Assembly (NCBI RefSeq): GCF_002924365.1
Contig: NZ_PQWB01000040.1
Coordinates: 1 to 55,813 of the forward strand
Origin: Chromobacterium alticapitis
Lineage (GTDB): Bacteria; Pseudomonadota; Gammaproteobacteria; Burkholderiales; Chromobacteriaceae
DNA: 55,813 nucleotides
Direction: 5' to 3'
Shown here in pieces: positions 26,484-35,452 of the stretch. Both the position numbers and the translations under genes were made by a program. The notes under the pieces were generated by a model. It was not told the origin of the DNA and did not search any database. It saw only the letters and a program-made list of their open reading frames with translations. Within the stretch, counting starts at the first letter, position 1; every line of letters begins with the position of its first letter.

Positions 26484-27263
26484 ATGACCCCACCCATCGC
26501 CGCAGACTGCGCCGCTCAAGCTGTCAGCACCGACACTCTAGGCTATTTGCATTCCACCGAAAGCGGCGCCGGCGTCGACGGCCCCGGCATGCGCTTCGTC
26601 TTTTTCACCTCGGGTTGTCAATTCCGCTGCCTGTACTGCCACAACCCGGACACCTGGAAGCTGCACAACGGCCGCCAGGTCACGGTTGAGCAGGCCTTGT
26701 CGGAAGTGGCGCCTTACGCGCGCTTCCTCAAATTCGCCGGCGGCGTCACCATTTCCGGCGGCGAGCCCTTGATGCAGCATGAGTTCGTCGGCGAGTTGTT
26801 CCATGCGATCAAGCAGCGCTTCGGCCTGCACACCGCGCTGGACACCCAGGGTTTCCTGCACGAGCGCGTGCCGGATGAATGGTTTGACGATGTCGATCTG
26901 GTGATGCTGGACATCAAGCATTCCGATCCCGACAAGTACCAGGCCCTGACCGGCCAGCCGCTGCAACCGACGCTGGATTTCGCCCATCGCTTGAAGCGTC
27001 TGAAAAAGAAGATGTGGATACGCTACGTGCTGGTGCCGGGTCTGACCGACGACAACGCCGACATCGAGCGCCTGGCCGATTTCATCGCCGCGCTCGGCGA
27101 CGCGGTGGAACGGGTGGAGGTGCTGCCTTTCCATCAATTGGGCAAGGACAAATGGGCGCAGCTGGGCATGGAGTATCAGCTCAATGACACGCCTATCCCC
27201 ACCGCGGAGCAAGCGGCCCATGCGCGCGCGCTGTTCGCCAGCCGCGGGCTCAAAGTCACCTGA
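26484..27263 (+). CDS. pflA: Pyruvate formate-lyase activating enzyme
   Basis: A 259-residue radical SAM activase that generates the glycyl radical on PflB using S-adenosylmethionine and a [4Fe-4S] cluster. The cluster motif is Cys45-x3-Cys49-x2-Cys52 in SGCQFRCLYCHNPDTW, with VTISGGEPLMQHEF as the SAM-binding GGEP motif. It lacks the extra ferredoxin-like insert found in activases of dehydratase-type radical enzymes, consistent with a dedicated PflB partner. ATG at 26484 after CCGGAG. It may or may not also activate the fusion protein at 14880. Confidence 0.95.
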   Translation: MTPPIAADCAAQAVSTDTLGYLHSTESGAGVDGPGMRFVFFTSGCQFRCLYCHNPDTWKLHNGRQVTVEQALSEVAPYARFLKFAGGVTISGGEPLMQHEFVGELFHAIKQRFGLHTALDTQGFLHERVPDEWFDDVDLVMLDIKHSDPDKYQALTGQPLQPTLDFAHRLKRLKKKMWIRYVLVPGLTDDNADIERLADFIAALGDAVERVEVLPFHQLGKDKWAQLGMEYQLNDTPIPTAEQAAHARALFASRGLKVT

Positions 27264-27289
27264 TTTTCATCGAGTCATTCTCCCTGGCC

Positions 27290-27320
27290 GCCGCCGCGTT
27301 CCGCTCCGGCGGCTTTTTTT
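27290..27320 (+). terminator. Rho-independent terminator after pflA
   Basis: GCCGCCGC pairs (one mismatch) with CCGGCGGC across a short loop and is followed by seven T. It ends the focA-pflB-pflA block. Confidence 0.85.
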
Positions 27321-27386
27321 GTCGCTGCGCGGCACCATTGAGCCGGCGGCGCGGTCTGTCAGGAATCGATAGGCAAAGGAGCACGC

Positions 27387-28130
27387 ATGAACAAGGTTTT
27401 GGAGATCTGCGCCGGCTCGCTGGCGTCTTGCCTGGCGGCGCAAAAGGGCGGCGCGCAAAGGGTGGAGTTGTGCGACAACCTGCTGGAGGGCGGCACCACG
27501 CCGTCTTACGGCCTGCTGGCCCTGGCGCGCGACAGCCTGGGCATAGAGGTCAATGCGCTGATCCGGCCGCGCGGCGGCGATTTTCTATACTCGGCGCTGG
27601 AATTCGAGACCATGGCGCGCGATATCGAGCTGTGCCGCAAGCTGGGCCTGGACGGCGTGGTGATAGGCATGCTGACCGAGGACGGCGATATCGATGGTCC
27701 GGCCACGCGCGAGCTGGCCGGCTTGGCCGGACCGATGGGCGTGACCTTCCACCGCGCTTTTGACATGGCGCGCGATCCGGAGCAAGCCTTGGAAGAGGTG
27801 ATCGCCTGCGGTTGCCATCGCCTGCTCAGTTCGGGCCAGGCGGCCACGGCCCTGCAGGGCGCGGACTTGTTGTCCCGTTTGCGCGCGCAGGCCGGGGAGA
27901 GGCTGATCGTGATGCCGGGCGCGGGGGTGCGCGCCGGCAATGTCGCCGAACTGGCGCGCCGCACCGGCTGCGCCGAGTTCCACGCCTCGGCGCGCGCCGC
28001 CGTGGCCAGCGCCATGTGCTATCGCCAAGCGGGCCTCGGCATGGGCGCGCCGGGCGCGGACGAGTATGCGCGCATGGAAACCTCGCCGGACGAGGTGAGG
28101 GCGCTGCGCGACGCGCTGGATGGCGGCTAG
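27387..28130 (+). CDS. cutC: CutC family protein (copper homeostasis-type TIM barrel)
   Basis: A 247-residue TIM-barrel protein matching CutC: LEICAGSLASCLAAQKGGA, RVELCDNLLEGGTTPSYG, ALIRPRGGDFLYS, VTFHRAFDMARDP and LIVMPGAGVRAGN. Reported to affect copper tolerance in some bacteria, though the biochemical role is unsettled. It is not the choline lyase of the same name. ATG at 27387 with AAAGGAG upstream. Its last four bases overlap the convergent solute-binding protein gene. Confidence 0.92.
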   Translation: MNKVLEICAGSLASCLAAQKGGAQRVELCDNLLEGGTTPSYGLLALARDSLGIEVNALIRPRGGDFLYSALEFETMARDIELCRKLGLDGVVIGMLTEDGDIDGPATRELAGLAGPMGVTFHRAFDMARDPEQALEEVIACGCHRLLSSGQAATALQGADLLSRLRAQAGERLIVMPGAGVRAGNVAELARRTGCAEFHASARAAVASAMCYRQAGLGMGAPGADEYARMETSPDEVRALRDALDGG

Positions 28131-28918
28131 GGCGTCAGCACCGGGTCTATGTCCTTCATGCGCAGGCGCGCGGAGGTTTCGTCCTTGATGCCGCTGTTGA
28201 GCAGCTTCAGCAACTCCTGGGCATATGGCACTTTGCGGCTGACGAACATGTGATAGTTCGACACCGGCATGCCCGGCACTTCGCGGAAGCCGAAATCCGG
28301 ATGGGCCAGGTAATTGGTCATGCCTATCTTGGCCATGCCTATCGCCACTTCCTTTTCCTCCAGCACCGCGTCGCAGTGGTCGGTCTTCAGCAGCATCATC
28401 GCGGCGGCCAGCGTGTACGGCGTGGTGTCCACGTCTGTCGGTTCCAGGCCGTAGGGCTGATAGGAATAACCGTGCTGGCCGCAGACGCGCAGCGTTTTCA
28501 GGTCGGCCCGGCTGTTCACCTTGGGCGCGGGGCGCGCGCGGGAGAAGAAATAGATGCCGGTGGTGTGGTAGTACGGCTTGCTGAGCAGATAGGCCTGTTC
28601 CCGCTCCGGGTTGCTGACGCCGTCCAGCGTCATGTCCTGGCTGCCGTATTTCACCTCGGCCTGGCAGCGCGCCCAGCTCATGCGCGTCAGCGCGTATTTC
28701 TGTTTCGCCGCGCCGAAGATGGCCTGCAGGTAATCCACCGTGTAGCCGATATTGCGCGTCGTGATCTGGCCGTTCTGGCGTTGATAGTAGAAAAACGGCG
28801 GCCACTCCTCGGCGTCCACGCAAATCTTGACGGTTTCTGGCAACTGGGCGCGCGCCTGCGGCGTGGTCAATAGCAGCAGCGCGGACAAAATGCCGGCGAT
28901 GGATGCGGACGAGGGCAT
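28127..28918 (-). CDS. Periplasmic solute-binding protein, family 3
   Basis: A 263-residue secreted protein: signal peptide with ILSALLLLTTPQARA then a mature start near QLPETVKIC. The mature part has the family 3 fold: CVDAEEWPPFFYY, GYTVDYLQAIFG and DMTLDGVSNPEREQAYLLSK with the aromatic/Asp residues that bind the ligand. Such proteins serve amino-acid ABC transporters, but no permease or ATPase is nearby, so it may work with remote components or as a sensor. It is convergent with cutC and has no obvious partners. Confidence 0.8.
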   Translation of the reverse strand: MPSSASIAGILSALLLLTTPQARAQLPETVKICVDAEEWPPFFYYQRQNGQITTRNIGYTVDYLQAIFGAAKQKYALTRMSWARCQAEVKYGSQDMTLDGVSNPEREQAYLLSKPYYHTTGIYFFSRARPAPKVNSRADLKTLRVCGQHGYSYQPYGLEPTDVDTTPYTLAAAMMLLKTDHCDAVLEEKEVAIGMAKIGMTNYLAHPDFGFREVPGMPVSNYHMFVSRKVPYAQELLKLLNSGIKDETSARLRMKDIDPVLTP

Positions 28919-29107
28919 GCTGAGGCTTTCTGGCGGAATAAGCGCCGGCTGGAAAGGGAAGCTGATTGATCCATTTATAAACCTTGCGCGGCCGCGCCTA
29001 CTGCGATCAGATCAAGTCCTCGCCTGCTTTATGCGGGATAAAAAAATTGGCGCACGGACCAGATTGATGGCATAAGAATGTCATGTCATTTCTTGTGGAG
29101 GAGCCGC

Positions 29108-30778
29108 ATGCTTGCCCTGTTCCCATTGAAACGCGCCGCCATCGGCGGCGTTTGCCTGAGCCTGTTCTGCCTGCCCGCTTTGGCCGGCCAGGGCGCGGTG
29201 GCTGCGCCGGATCCGTATGGCGCCCGTGTGGCGGCGGATGTGTTGAAAGCCGGCGGCAACGCGGTGGACGCAGCGGTGGCCACGGCCTTCGCGCTGGCCG
29301 TTACCTACCCGGAGGCTGGCAATATCGGCGGCGGCGGCTTCATGACGATCTACCAGGACGGCAAGCCGTATTTCCTCGATTACCGCGAAACCGCGCCCCA
29401 GGCGGCCAGCCGCGACATGTATCTGGACCCGGACGGCAAGGTGTCGCCGCAGCAGAGCCTGGTCGGCGCGCGCGCCGCAGGCGTGCCGGGCACGGTGATG
29501 GGCATGTGGGAGGCGCACAAGCGCTTCGGCAAGCTCAAGTGGAGCCAGCTGGTCGAGCCGGCCATACGCTACGCCGAACGCGGCTTCACCGTGGCCGACC
29601 GGCAGTTCCAGTACCGCGGCGAGGCGGTGAAGCTGTTTGAGGGCAAGACCAATTTCGCCCAGTATTTCGGCGGCATGACCGCCGGGCGGACCTTCCGCCA
29701 ACCGGAACTGGCCGCCACGCTGAGGCGCATCGCGCGGCGCGGCGCGGACGACTTCTACCAGGGCAAGACCGCGCGGCTGCTGACCGCGCAGATGCGGCGC
29801 GACCATGGCCTGATCACGGCTGACGATCTGCAAGCCTATCGCGCCCGCTGGCGCGAACCTATCCGCATAGACTGGCGCGGCAACGCCATCTATACCGCGC
29901 CGCCGCCCAGCTCAGGCGGCGTGGCGCTGGCCCAGCTCCTGGGCATCAAGGAAAACCGGGCGGTGGACTTCTCCGGCGTCACGTTGAATTCCGCGCGCTA
30001 CATCCACCTGCTGGCGGAGATAGAAAAGCGCGTGTTCGCCGACCGCGCGGATTATCTGGGCGATCCGGACTTCGTGGCCGCGCCGGCGGCGGAGCTGACG
30101 GATCCGGCCTATTTGAAGCGCCGCGCCGCCGAGATCAACCCGACCTCCATTTCGTCCACGCCCGGCATCCGGCCGGGGCTGGAAAATCATCAGACCACGC
30201 ATTTCTCCATCGTGGACCGCTGGGGCAACGCGGTGGCCAATACCTATACGCTGAATTTCGACTTCGGCAGCGGCGTAGTGGTCAAGGGCGCGGGCTTCCT
30301 ACTCAACGACGAGATGGACGACTTCAGCGCCAAGCCGGGCGTGGCCAACGCCTTTGGCGTAGTGGGCAAGGACGCCAACGCCATCGCGCCGGGCAAGCGC
30401 ATGCTGTCGTCGATGACGCCCACCATCGTCACCCGCGACGGCAAGGTGACGCTGGTGATAGGCACGCCGGGCGGCTCGCGCATCTTCACCTCCCTCTTCC
30501 AGGTGCTGAACAATCTGTACGATTTCGACATGCCGCTGCAATTGGCGGTGGCGGCGCAGCGCGTACACCATCAGCTTTTGCCCAAGGACACCATTTTCTA
30601 CGACGAATACGCGCCGCTGTCCGGCCCGGTGGCGGACCAGCTGCGGGCCATGGGCTACGCGCTGAAGGACCAGGGCTGGCGCATGGGCGATATCCAGGCG
30701 GTGCAAGTGGACGGCGACAAGGCGGAAACGGCGTCAGACCCGCGCGGCCGCGGCATGGGCATCGTCGTTGGCGACTGA
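29108..30778 (+). CDS. ggt: Gamma-glutamyltransferase
   Basis: A 556-residue periplasmic N-terminal nucleophile hydrolase that cleaves gamma-glutamyl bonds such as glutathione. Signal peptide: LKRAAIGGVCLSLFCLPALA. Large subunit features: AGGNAVDAAVATAFALAVT, NIGGGGFMTIY and DYRETAPQ. Autoprocessing should occur before Thr363 in QTTHFSIVDRWGNAVANTYT, producing the small subunit with SSMTPTIV and TPGGSRI. ATG at 29108 with GGAGGAG upstream is preferred over an ATG ten codons earlier. Confidence 0.95.
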   Translation: MLALFPLKRAAIGGVCLSLFCLPALAGQGAVAAPDPYGARVAADVLKAGGNAVDAAVATAFALAVTYPEAGNIGGGGFMTIYQDGKPYFLDYRETAPQAASRDMYLDPDGKVSPQQSLVGARAAGVPGTVMGMWEAHKRFGKLKWSQLVEPAIRYAERGFTVADRQFQYRGEAVKLFEGKTNFAQYFGGMTAGRTFRQPELAATLRRIARRGADDFYQGKTARLLTAQMRRDHGLITADDLQAYRARWREPIRIDWRGNAIYTAPPPSSGGVALAQLLGIKENRAVDFSGVTLNSARYIHLLAEIEKRVFADRADYLGDPDFVAAPAAELTDPAYLKRRAAEINPTSISSTPGIRPGLENHQTTHFSIVDRWGNAVANTYTLNFDFGSGVVVKGAGFLLNDEMDDFSAKPGVANAFGVVGKDANAIAPGKRMLSSMTPTIVTRDGKVTLVIGTPGGSRIFTSLFQVLNNLYDFDMPLQLAVAAQRVHHQLLPKDTIFYDEYAPLSGPVADQLRAMGYALKDQGWRMGDIQAVQVDGDKAETASDPRGRGMGIVVGD

Positions 30779-30858
30779 TGCGGCGGATGCCAGACCTGAG
30801 GCCGTGCGCGCGGCGACGATCCCAGTTTTTTCGACAATGACAATAAAGCGAGTGAAGC

Positions 30859-31287
30859 ATGCAGTACCAAACCGTGTTGAGCGATGTGGCGGCAGCGGAA
30901 ACCCGGGCAGCCATCGTGGCTCCCCTGATTGCCTACAACGAGGAGCAAGTCGGCCCTAGCGACCATAGGCCGTTGGTGATCCGGATTGAGGATGAAGCCG
31001 GCCAGGTGGTGGGCGGGCTGTGGGGCTATACCCGCGGCGGCTGGCTGTATACCGAACTGCTGTCCGCGCCGACCGGCGCGCGCGGCTTGGGTTTGGGACG
31101 GCGAATGATGGAACAGGCCGAAGCCGAGGCCCGCGCCCGCGGCTGCATTGGCGCTTGGGTGGATACCCACAGCTTCCAGGCGCCCAAGTTCTACGAAAGC
31201 CTGGGTTATCAGCGCTTCGGCGAGTTGGAAGACTACCCGCCAGGACATAGCCGCATCTTCTACCGCAAGCGTTTGCGGGCGGATTGA
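30859..31287 (+). CDS. GNAT-family N-acetyltransferase
   Basis: A 142-residue GNAT protein: GQVVGGLWGYTRGGWLYTEL (strands 2-4), the acetyl-CoA loop ARGLGLGRRMMEQAE and a C-terminal SFQAPKFYESLGYQRFGEL, typical of the family. Acceptor unknown. It lies 80 bases after ggt in the same direction and has no clear functional partner. Confidence 0.85.
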   Translation: MQYQTVLSDVAAAETRAAIVAPLIAYNEEQVGPSDHRPLVIRIEDEAGQVVGGLWGYTRGGWLYTELLSAPTGARGLGLGRRMMEQAEAEARARGCIGAWVDTHSFQAPKFYESLGYQRFGELEDYPPGHSRIFYRKRLRAD

Positions 31288-31495
31288 GTCTCGGGGCCGT
31301 TGACGTCTATTGCGCGGATCGCGTTCGCGCTTCGCCAAACCGGTAGGGCCAGGCGCCTTTCGCGACCGCTCGGCAAGCGTCAACCGGCCCTGGCTGTCGC
31401 GCCGCATCGTTTTGCGGCGCAAATCATGACTGGTGATTGGTTCTGATTGCAACTAAAACGCTATGTGTATCCACCTAAGTGGTTGGGAGCGTAGC

Positions 31496-33145
31496 GTGAA
31501 CCATTTACTTGCCCAATTCAGCATTCGGCTGAAGATTTTCGGCTTGATCCTGCTTGGCATCCTGTCCGCGCTGATCATCGGAGTCAACGGCATGAACGGC
31601 GCTTCGAAGATGTTCGATCTCACCACCGACATGCACGACAATATGTTGAAGCCGGTTTACCTGCTGGGGCAGGCTTCGATTCAGGCGCTTTATGTGAATC
31701 GCGGCGATTACCGTTATATCGCGGAAAGCGAGAAGCCGGTGATGGATCAGATACAAGCCAATCGCGACAAGTACGAAGCGGCGATGAAGGGCTTTCTCGA
31801 CCAGTACCGCAAGACTCAATTGACGCCGCCAGAGGTCGATGGACTCAAGCGTTTCGACGCGGCCTGGGAGGCGATGGAAGGACCCTGCAAGCAGGTGCGG
31901 GAGCTGAGCTACAACGATACCGGCAACGGCGAGGACAACAAGAAGGCCTTGCAGATCATGGCCAAGCAGTGCCGGCCCATGTTTACCGCCGCAGCCGACA
32001 TCCTGCATGATCTGTCCGACATCAATATCAAGCTGGCTGACAAGGGGCTGGAGGATGCGCAAAGCAACTACCAGTCGGTGCGGACGCTGGCCATCAGCGT
32101 GCTGCTGGTGGGCTTGATCATTCTGGTTGCATTGGGGCTGCTGGTGCAGAACGGCATCGTGAGCAGCCTGGCGGAGGCTTCCAGAGCGATGGAAAAAATA
32201 GGCGGCGGCGATCTGACCGGAAAGATTACGCCGCGCGGCAAGGATGAAATCGCGCAGATGATGCGCTCCCTTGCGGATACCCAGGAAAGGCTGCGCAAGA
32301 CAGTGGGCGAGATCATTCGCTCCGCCGGCAGCGTGGCGGCCACTTCCGAGGAGTTGGCGGCTTCCACCGAGCAGGTCAGCGCCAGCATAGGCCAGCAGGT
32401 CAACTCCACGGCCAGCGCGGCGGCTTCGCTCGAGGAGCTGACGGTCAGCATAGACTTGTGCGCCAGCAACGCGTCCCAGGCCAATCAGCAGGCGGCGGAC
32501 GCCGGCCAGCAGGCCAAGGCCGGCAATAAGGAGGTGCAGGATTCCACCTCGCGAGTGCGCAAAGTCAACGACAGCGTGGCGCAGTCAGCGGAAAGCCTGG
32601 AGTCCCTGTCCTCGCAAGCGCAGCAGATAGGCAGCATCGCCACCGTGATCAAGGACGTGGCCGACCAGACCAATCTTTTGGCGCTGAACGCGGCGATAGA
32701 GGCGGCGCGGGCCGGCGAGCAGGGGCGCGGCTTCGCCGTGGTGGCGGACGAGGTGCGCAAGCTGGCCGAGCGCACCACGATGTCGGCGCAGGAAATCACC
32801 GACATGATAGGCAAGATCCAGGACGGCGCGCGCGTGGCGGTGGACGGCATGCGCGGCAGCCGCCAGATCGTGTCCGACGTGGTGGTGGCGGCGGAGAGCG
32901 CTTCCTCCACCATCAGCACGGTGGAAACGCGCGCGGCCGAGGTATTGTCGGCGATCAGCGAGATCGCCTCCGCGGTGCAGGAACAGCGCCAGGCCAGCAC
33001 GGAGCTGGCCGGCCGGGTGGAGTCCATCGCCGAGATGTCCAAGGAAAACGGCCTGGCGGTGGATGTGTTCTCGCAGGCCACGCGCGAGCTGGCGGTGGTG
33101 GCGGAGCGGCTGCAGCAGACCACGCTGGCGTTCAAGCTGGATTAG
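31496..33145 (+). CDS. Methyl-accepting chemotaxis protein
   Basis: A 549-residue chemoreceptor. TM1 spans about residues 10-31 ([20 protein letters not shown]), followed by a four-helix periplasmic sensor to about 195, TM2 ([20 protein letters not shown]), HAMP, and a signalling domain with the hairpin tip [20 protein letters not shown] and [17 protein letters not shown]. Translation most likely starts with GTG at 31496, preceded by GGGAG; an in-frame ATG lies 11 codons upstream. The sensor domain resembles 4HB_MCP; ligand unknown. No C-terminal receptor pentapeptide for CheR/CheB docking is seen. Confidence 0.93.
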   Translation: MNHLLAQFSIRLKIFGLILLGILSALIIGVNGMNGASKMFDLTTDMHDNMLKPVYLLGQASIQALYVNRGDYRYIAESEKPVMDQIQANRDKYEAAMKGFLDQYRKTQLTPPEVDGLKRFDAAWEAMEGPCKQVRELSYNDTGNGEDNKKALQIMAKQCRPMFTAAADILHDLSDINIKLADKGLEDAQSNYQSVRTLAISVLLVGLIILVALGLLVQNGIVSSLAEASRAMEKIGGGDLTGKITPRGKDEIAQMMRSLADTQERLRKTVGEIIRSAGSVAATSEELAASTEQVSASIGQQVNSTASAAASLEELTVSIDLCASNASQANQQAADAGQQAKAGNKEVQDSTSRVRKVNDSVAQSAESLESLSSQAQQIGSIATVIKDVADQTNLLALNAAIEAARAGEQGRGFAVVADEVRKLAERTTMSAQEITDMIGKIQDGARVAVDGMRGSRQIVSDVVVAAESASSTISTVETRAAEVLSAISEIASAVQEQRQASTELAGRVESIAEMSKENGLAVDVFSQATRELAVVAERLQQTTLAFKLD

Positions 33146-33147
33146 GG

Positions 33148-33897
33148 CTACATCCGCTGGAACAGGTGGGCGTAGCCGCGGCTCACTTCCAGCGGCTGGG
33201 CGTAGCCGCGCAGCTGCAGCAGCAGGCCGCGGTCGTCGCGGCGCACTTGCTCGATGGCGGCCACTCGAACCAGGGTGGAGCGGTGCACCTGCCAGAATTC
33301 GTCCGGGTCCAATTGAGGCAGCAGCTCCTTGATGGGCGTGCGGATCAGCGCTTCGCCGCCGGCGGTCTGCACTCGGGTGTATTTCTCGTCCGATTGGAAA
33401 AACAGCACTTCCTCAGTGGCTATCATGCGCATGGCGCTGCCTACGGTGGCGCGTATCCAGCGCAGATAGGCCGGTTTTTCCAGGCGGCGGCTCAGTTGCT
33501 GCAGCGCGGACTGCCAGTCTGCCGGCTGCGCTTCGGCGCGGCGTTGCTGCCAGCGCTGGCGCGTGCGCGCCAGGCGTTCGTCGTCCACCGGCTTGAGCAG
33601 GTAGTCGACGGCGCCTTCTTCAAACGCGCGGATGGCGTATTGGTCGTAGGCGGTGACGAAAACCACCGGGCACAGCCCGTCCAGTTCCACCGCCGCGGCG
33701 ATGCCGGTCATCACCGGCATGGTGATGTCCAGGAAGGCGATGTCCGGCTGGCGCCGGCGCGCCAGCTCCACCGCCTGGCCGCCGTCGTGGGCCTCGGCGA
33801 CGATTTCCAGTTCCGGCCATATCCTTTGCAGGGCGGCGCGCAGCTGTTCGCGCATCAGGCGTTCATCGTCGGCGATCAGGGCGGTCAGCGTGCTCAT
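33148..33897 (-). CDS. LytTR-family response regulator
   Basis: A 249-residue two-component regulator: receiver domain (residues 1-120, acceptor Asp57 in IAFLDITMPVMTG, and LLKPVDDERL) and a LytTR DNA-binding domain from about 145 (LRWIRATVGSAMRMIATEEV, FFQSDEKYTRVQT, FWQVHRSTLVRVAAI). It is the last gene of a minus-strand operon after the histidine kinase at 33907 (nine bases apart), which should be its phosphodonor. Targets unknown. Its end is two bases from the convergent chemoreceptor stop. Confidence 0.93.
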   Translation of the reverse strand: MSTLTALIADDERLMREQLRAALQRIWPELEIVAEAHDGGQAVELARRRQPDIAFLDITMPVMTGIAAAVELDGLCPVVFVTAYDQYAIRAFEEGAVDYLLKPVDDERLARTRQRWQQRRAEAQPADWQSALQQLSRRLEKPAYLRWIRATVGSAMRMIATEEVLFFQSDEKYTRVQTAGGEALIRTPIKELLPQLDPDEFWQVHRSTLVRVAAIEQVRRDDRGLLLQLRGYAQPLEVSRGYAHLFQRM

Positions 33898-33906
33898 GTT
33901 TCTCTT

Positions 33907-34809
33907 TCAGGTCAGGGCGAAGGGCAGGACGATGGTGGCGAGCGTGCCGCCGGATTCGGGCGCTTCCAGCGTCAGCTCCGCCTCCATGCCGTACAGCATG
34001 GCCAGCCGTTCGCGGATATTGGACAGGCCCATGCCTTGGCCGGGCAGCTCCGGGAAGCCGACGCCGTCATCATGCACCGCCAGCCGCAGCTTGCCGTCCA
34101 GCACCTTGGCGTCCACCTCGATGGCGCCGCCTTCCGCCTTGGGCTCCAGACCATGCTTGATGGCGTTCTCCACCAGGGTTTGCAGCATCATCACCGGGAA
34201 ACGGGCGGCCAGCAATGATTCGGGCACCTTGAGCCTGACCTGCAGCCGGTCTTCCATGCGCAGCTGCATGATTTCCAGATAGGCGCGCGACAGCTCCAAC
34301 TGCTGGCCCAGGCTGGTCTCGCCGGGCGAGTCCCGCCACTCCGGCAGCGAGGAGCGCAGGTAGCGGATCAAGGCCTTCTGCATGGCGATGGCCTGCTGCG
34401 GCGCGCTTTCCATCAGTTGGCAGACCGAAGACAGGGTGTTGAACAGGAAGTGCGGCTCGATCTGCGCTTGCAGCGCGCTCATGCGCGTTTCCGCGAGCTG
34501 GCGCTTGAGCGCTTCCAGTTCCGCCTGCTGCTCGGCTTTTTCGCTGCGGGCGATGGCGCGGTCGGCCAGTTGCTCCGCCTGCCGTTTGCCGCTGGCTAGG
34601 ATCTTGACCAGGATGGACACCAGGATCAGCGTCAGGGTCAGCAGCGGCACACTGAGAATGCCGCCCAGCGTTTGCACCAGCAAGGCCGCCAGCAGCAGCC
34701 GGCCCCAGCCTATCCGTGCCACCTGGTCGACGAACAGCCACCAGTAGCGCTCCAGGGTTTGCAGCAGCCGGTCGCCGCTCGTCAGCGTGTCTTCCGCGCG
34801 CTCATTCAT
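33907..34809 (-). CDS. LytS/YehU-type sensor histidine kinase
   Basis: A 300-residue membrane kinase. The N-terminus has two hydrophobic segments (about residues 36-70), then a coiled coil (about 73-112), the phosphoacceptor His120 in QAQIEPHFLFNTLSS (His_kinase domain of the LytS class), N-box LVENAIKHGLEPK and G-boxes DDGVGFPELPGQGMGLSNIR. There is no separate input domain, so sensing may use the membrane segment or the two small membrane proteins encoded just upstream. Its first 70 residues are clearly similar to the small protein at 34802-35044, whose gene overlaps it by eight bases. Confidence 0.92.
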   Translation of the reverse strand: MNERAEDTLTSGDRLLQTLERYWWLFVDQVARIGWGRLLLAALLVQTLGGILSVPLLTLTLILVSILVKILASGKRQAEQLADRAIARSEKAEQQAELEALKRQLAETRMSALQAQIEPHFLFNTLSSVCQLMESAPQQAIAMQKALIRYLRSSLPEWRDSPGETSLGQQLELSRAYLEIMQLRMEDRLQVRLKVPESLLAARFPVMMLQTLVENAIKHGLEPKAEGGAIEVDAKVLDGKLRLAVHDDGVGFPELPGQGMGLSNIRERLAMLYGMEAELTLEAPESGGTLATIVLPFALT

Positions 34810-35044
34810 GCGTGGCCTCCTGTTTGTTGGAGCCTTGCAGCCGGACCACGATGGAGGTCAGGATCAGCGCCAGCGTTAGCGCGGGCACTTGCAGCAGCGC
34901 GCCCAGCATTTGCAGGGGCAGCGCGGTGAGCCACAGCCGCTTCCAGCTCATCTGGCTCACATAGGCGGCGTAATGTTTCCAGCCGCGTTGCAGGGATTGC
35001 AGCAGCGGATCGCCGCTGGCTTGTGCGGTGGCGAGCTTATCCAT
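34802..35044 (-). CDS. Small membrane protein homologous to the N-terminus of the adjacent histidine kinase
   Basis: An 80-residue protein with two hydrophobic segments (SWKRLWLTALPLQMLGALLQ, then VPALTLALILTSIVVRLQ). Aligned by eye to kinase residues 8-76 it shares SGD-LLQ-L-R-W, W-RL-L-AL-Q-LG, VP-LTL-LIL-SI-V and a Lys-Gln end. It looks like a free copy of the kinase membrane module. The gene overlaps both neighbours by eight bases, so translation is coupled. It may pair with the kinase in the membrane and modulate signalling; that is inference. Confidence 0.75.
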   Translation of the reverse strand: MDKLATAQASGDPLLQSLQRGWKHYAAYVSQMSWKRLWLTALPLQMLGALLQVPALTLALILTSIVVRLQGSNKQEATHE

Positions 35045-35300
35045 GATGGGCCTCCTTGTGTTGCGGCAGGCGATGCAGCCGGGCCAGCGGTTTGGCGATG
35101 CAGTAATCCAGCGCCTGCCAGGCCAGCGCGGCCGGCACCATCAGCGCGTTGCAGACCAGGATGGCCAACAGCAGCGTCAGCGCGCCGTGTCCCCAATTCA
35201 ATTGCGACAGCCAATTCAGGCCGTTCGATAAATACAAGGGAATATGATGGCAGAGCTGGATCAGCGAGTCCAACAGCGCGGCGGTGTCTTGGTAGTTCAT
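35037..35300 (-). CDS. Small membrane protein, first gene of the LytTR operon
   Basis: An 87-residue protein with one or two hydrophobic segments (about residues 38-66, WGHGALTLLLAILVCNALMV) and a basic C-terminus (LARLHRLPQHKEAHHG). No known family. The N-terminal part (LLDSLIQL, then a W-L pair before the membrane segment) faintly recalls the next protein and the kinase, suggesting a third, diverged copy. Chosen start: ATG at 35300 with GGAGAGC upstream. Overlaps the next gene by eight bases. Confidence 0.65.
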   Translation of the reverse strand: MNYQDTAALLDSLIQLCHHIPLYLSNGLNWLSQLNWGHGALTLLLAILVCNALMVPAALAWQALDYCIAKPLARLHRLPQHKEAHHG

Positions 35301-35452
35301 GCTGCTCTCCTGGTGGGTTGGTGATGTGACTGTAGGAGAGCGGAAAACGGGGCGATATCGGGATGCGACGGACTGCGCGGGGCGGGGGATGAACTGCGTC
35401 TGGCGCGGATGGAATGCGCGGGCTTGTAGCCCGCGCGCAAGGAGGATGCGGC

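Noticed and set aside
24012-26519. 835-codon frame antisense to pflB
   Set aside because: Produced by the strong codon bias of pflB; no domain similarity.
27387-28130. cutC as choline trimethylamine-lyase related to the nearby radical enzymes
   Set aside because: Same symbol, different protein: the sequence is the TIM-barrel copper-homeostasis family, with no glycyl radical motif.
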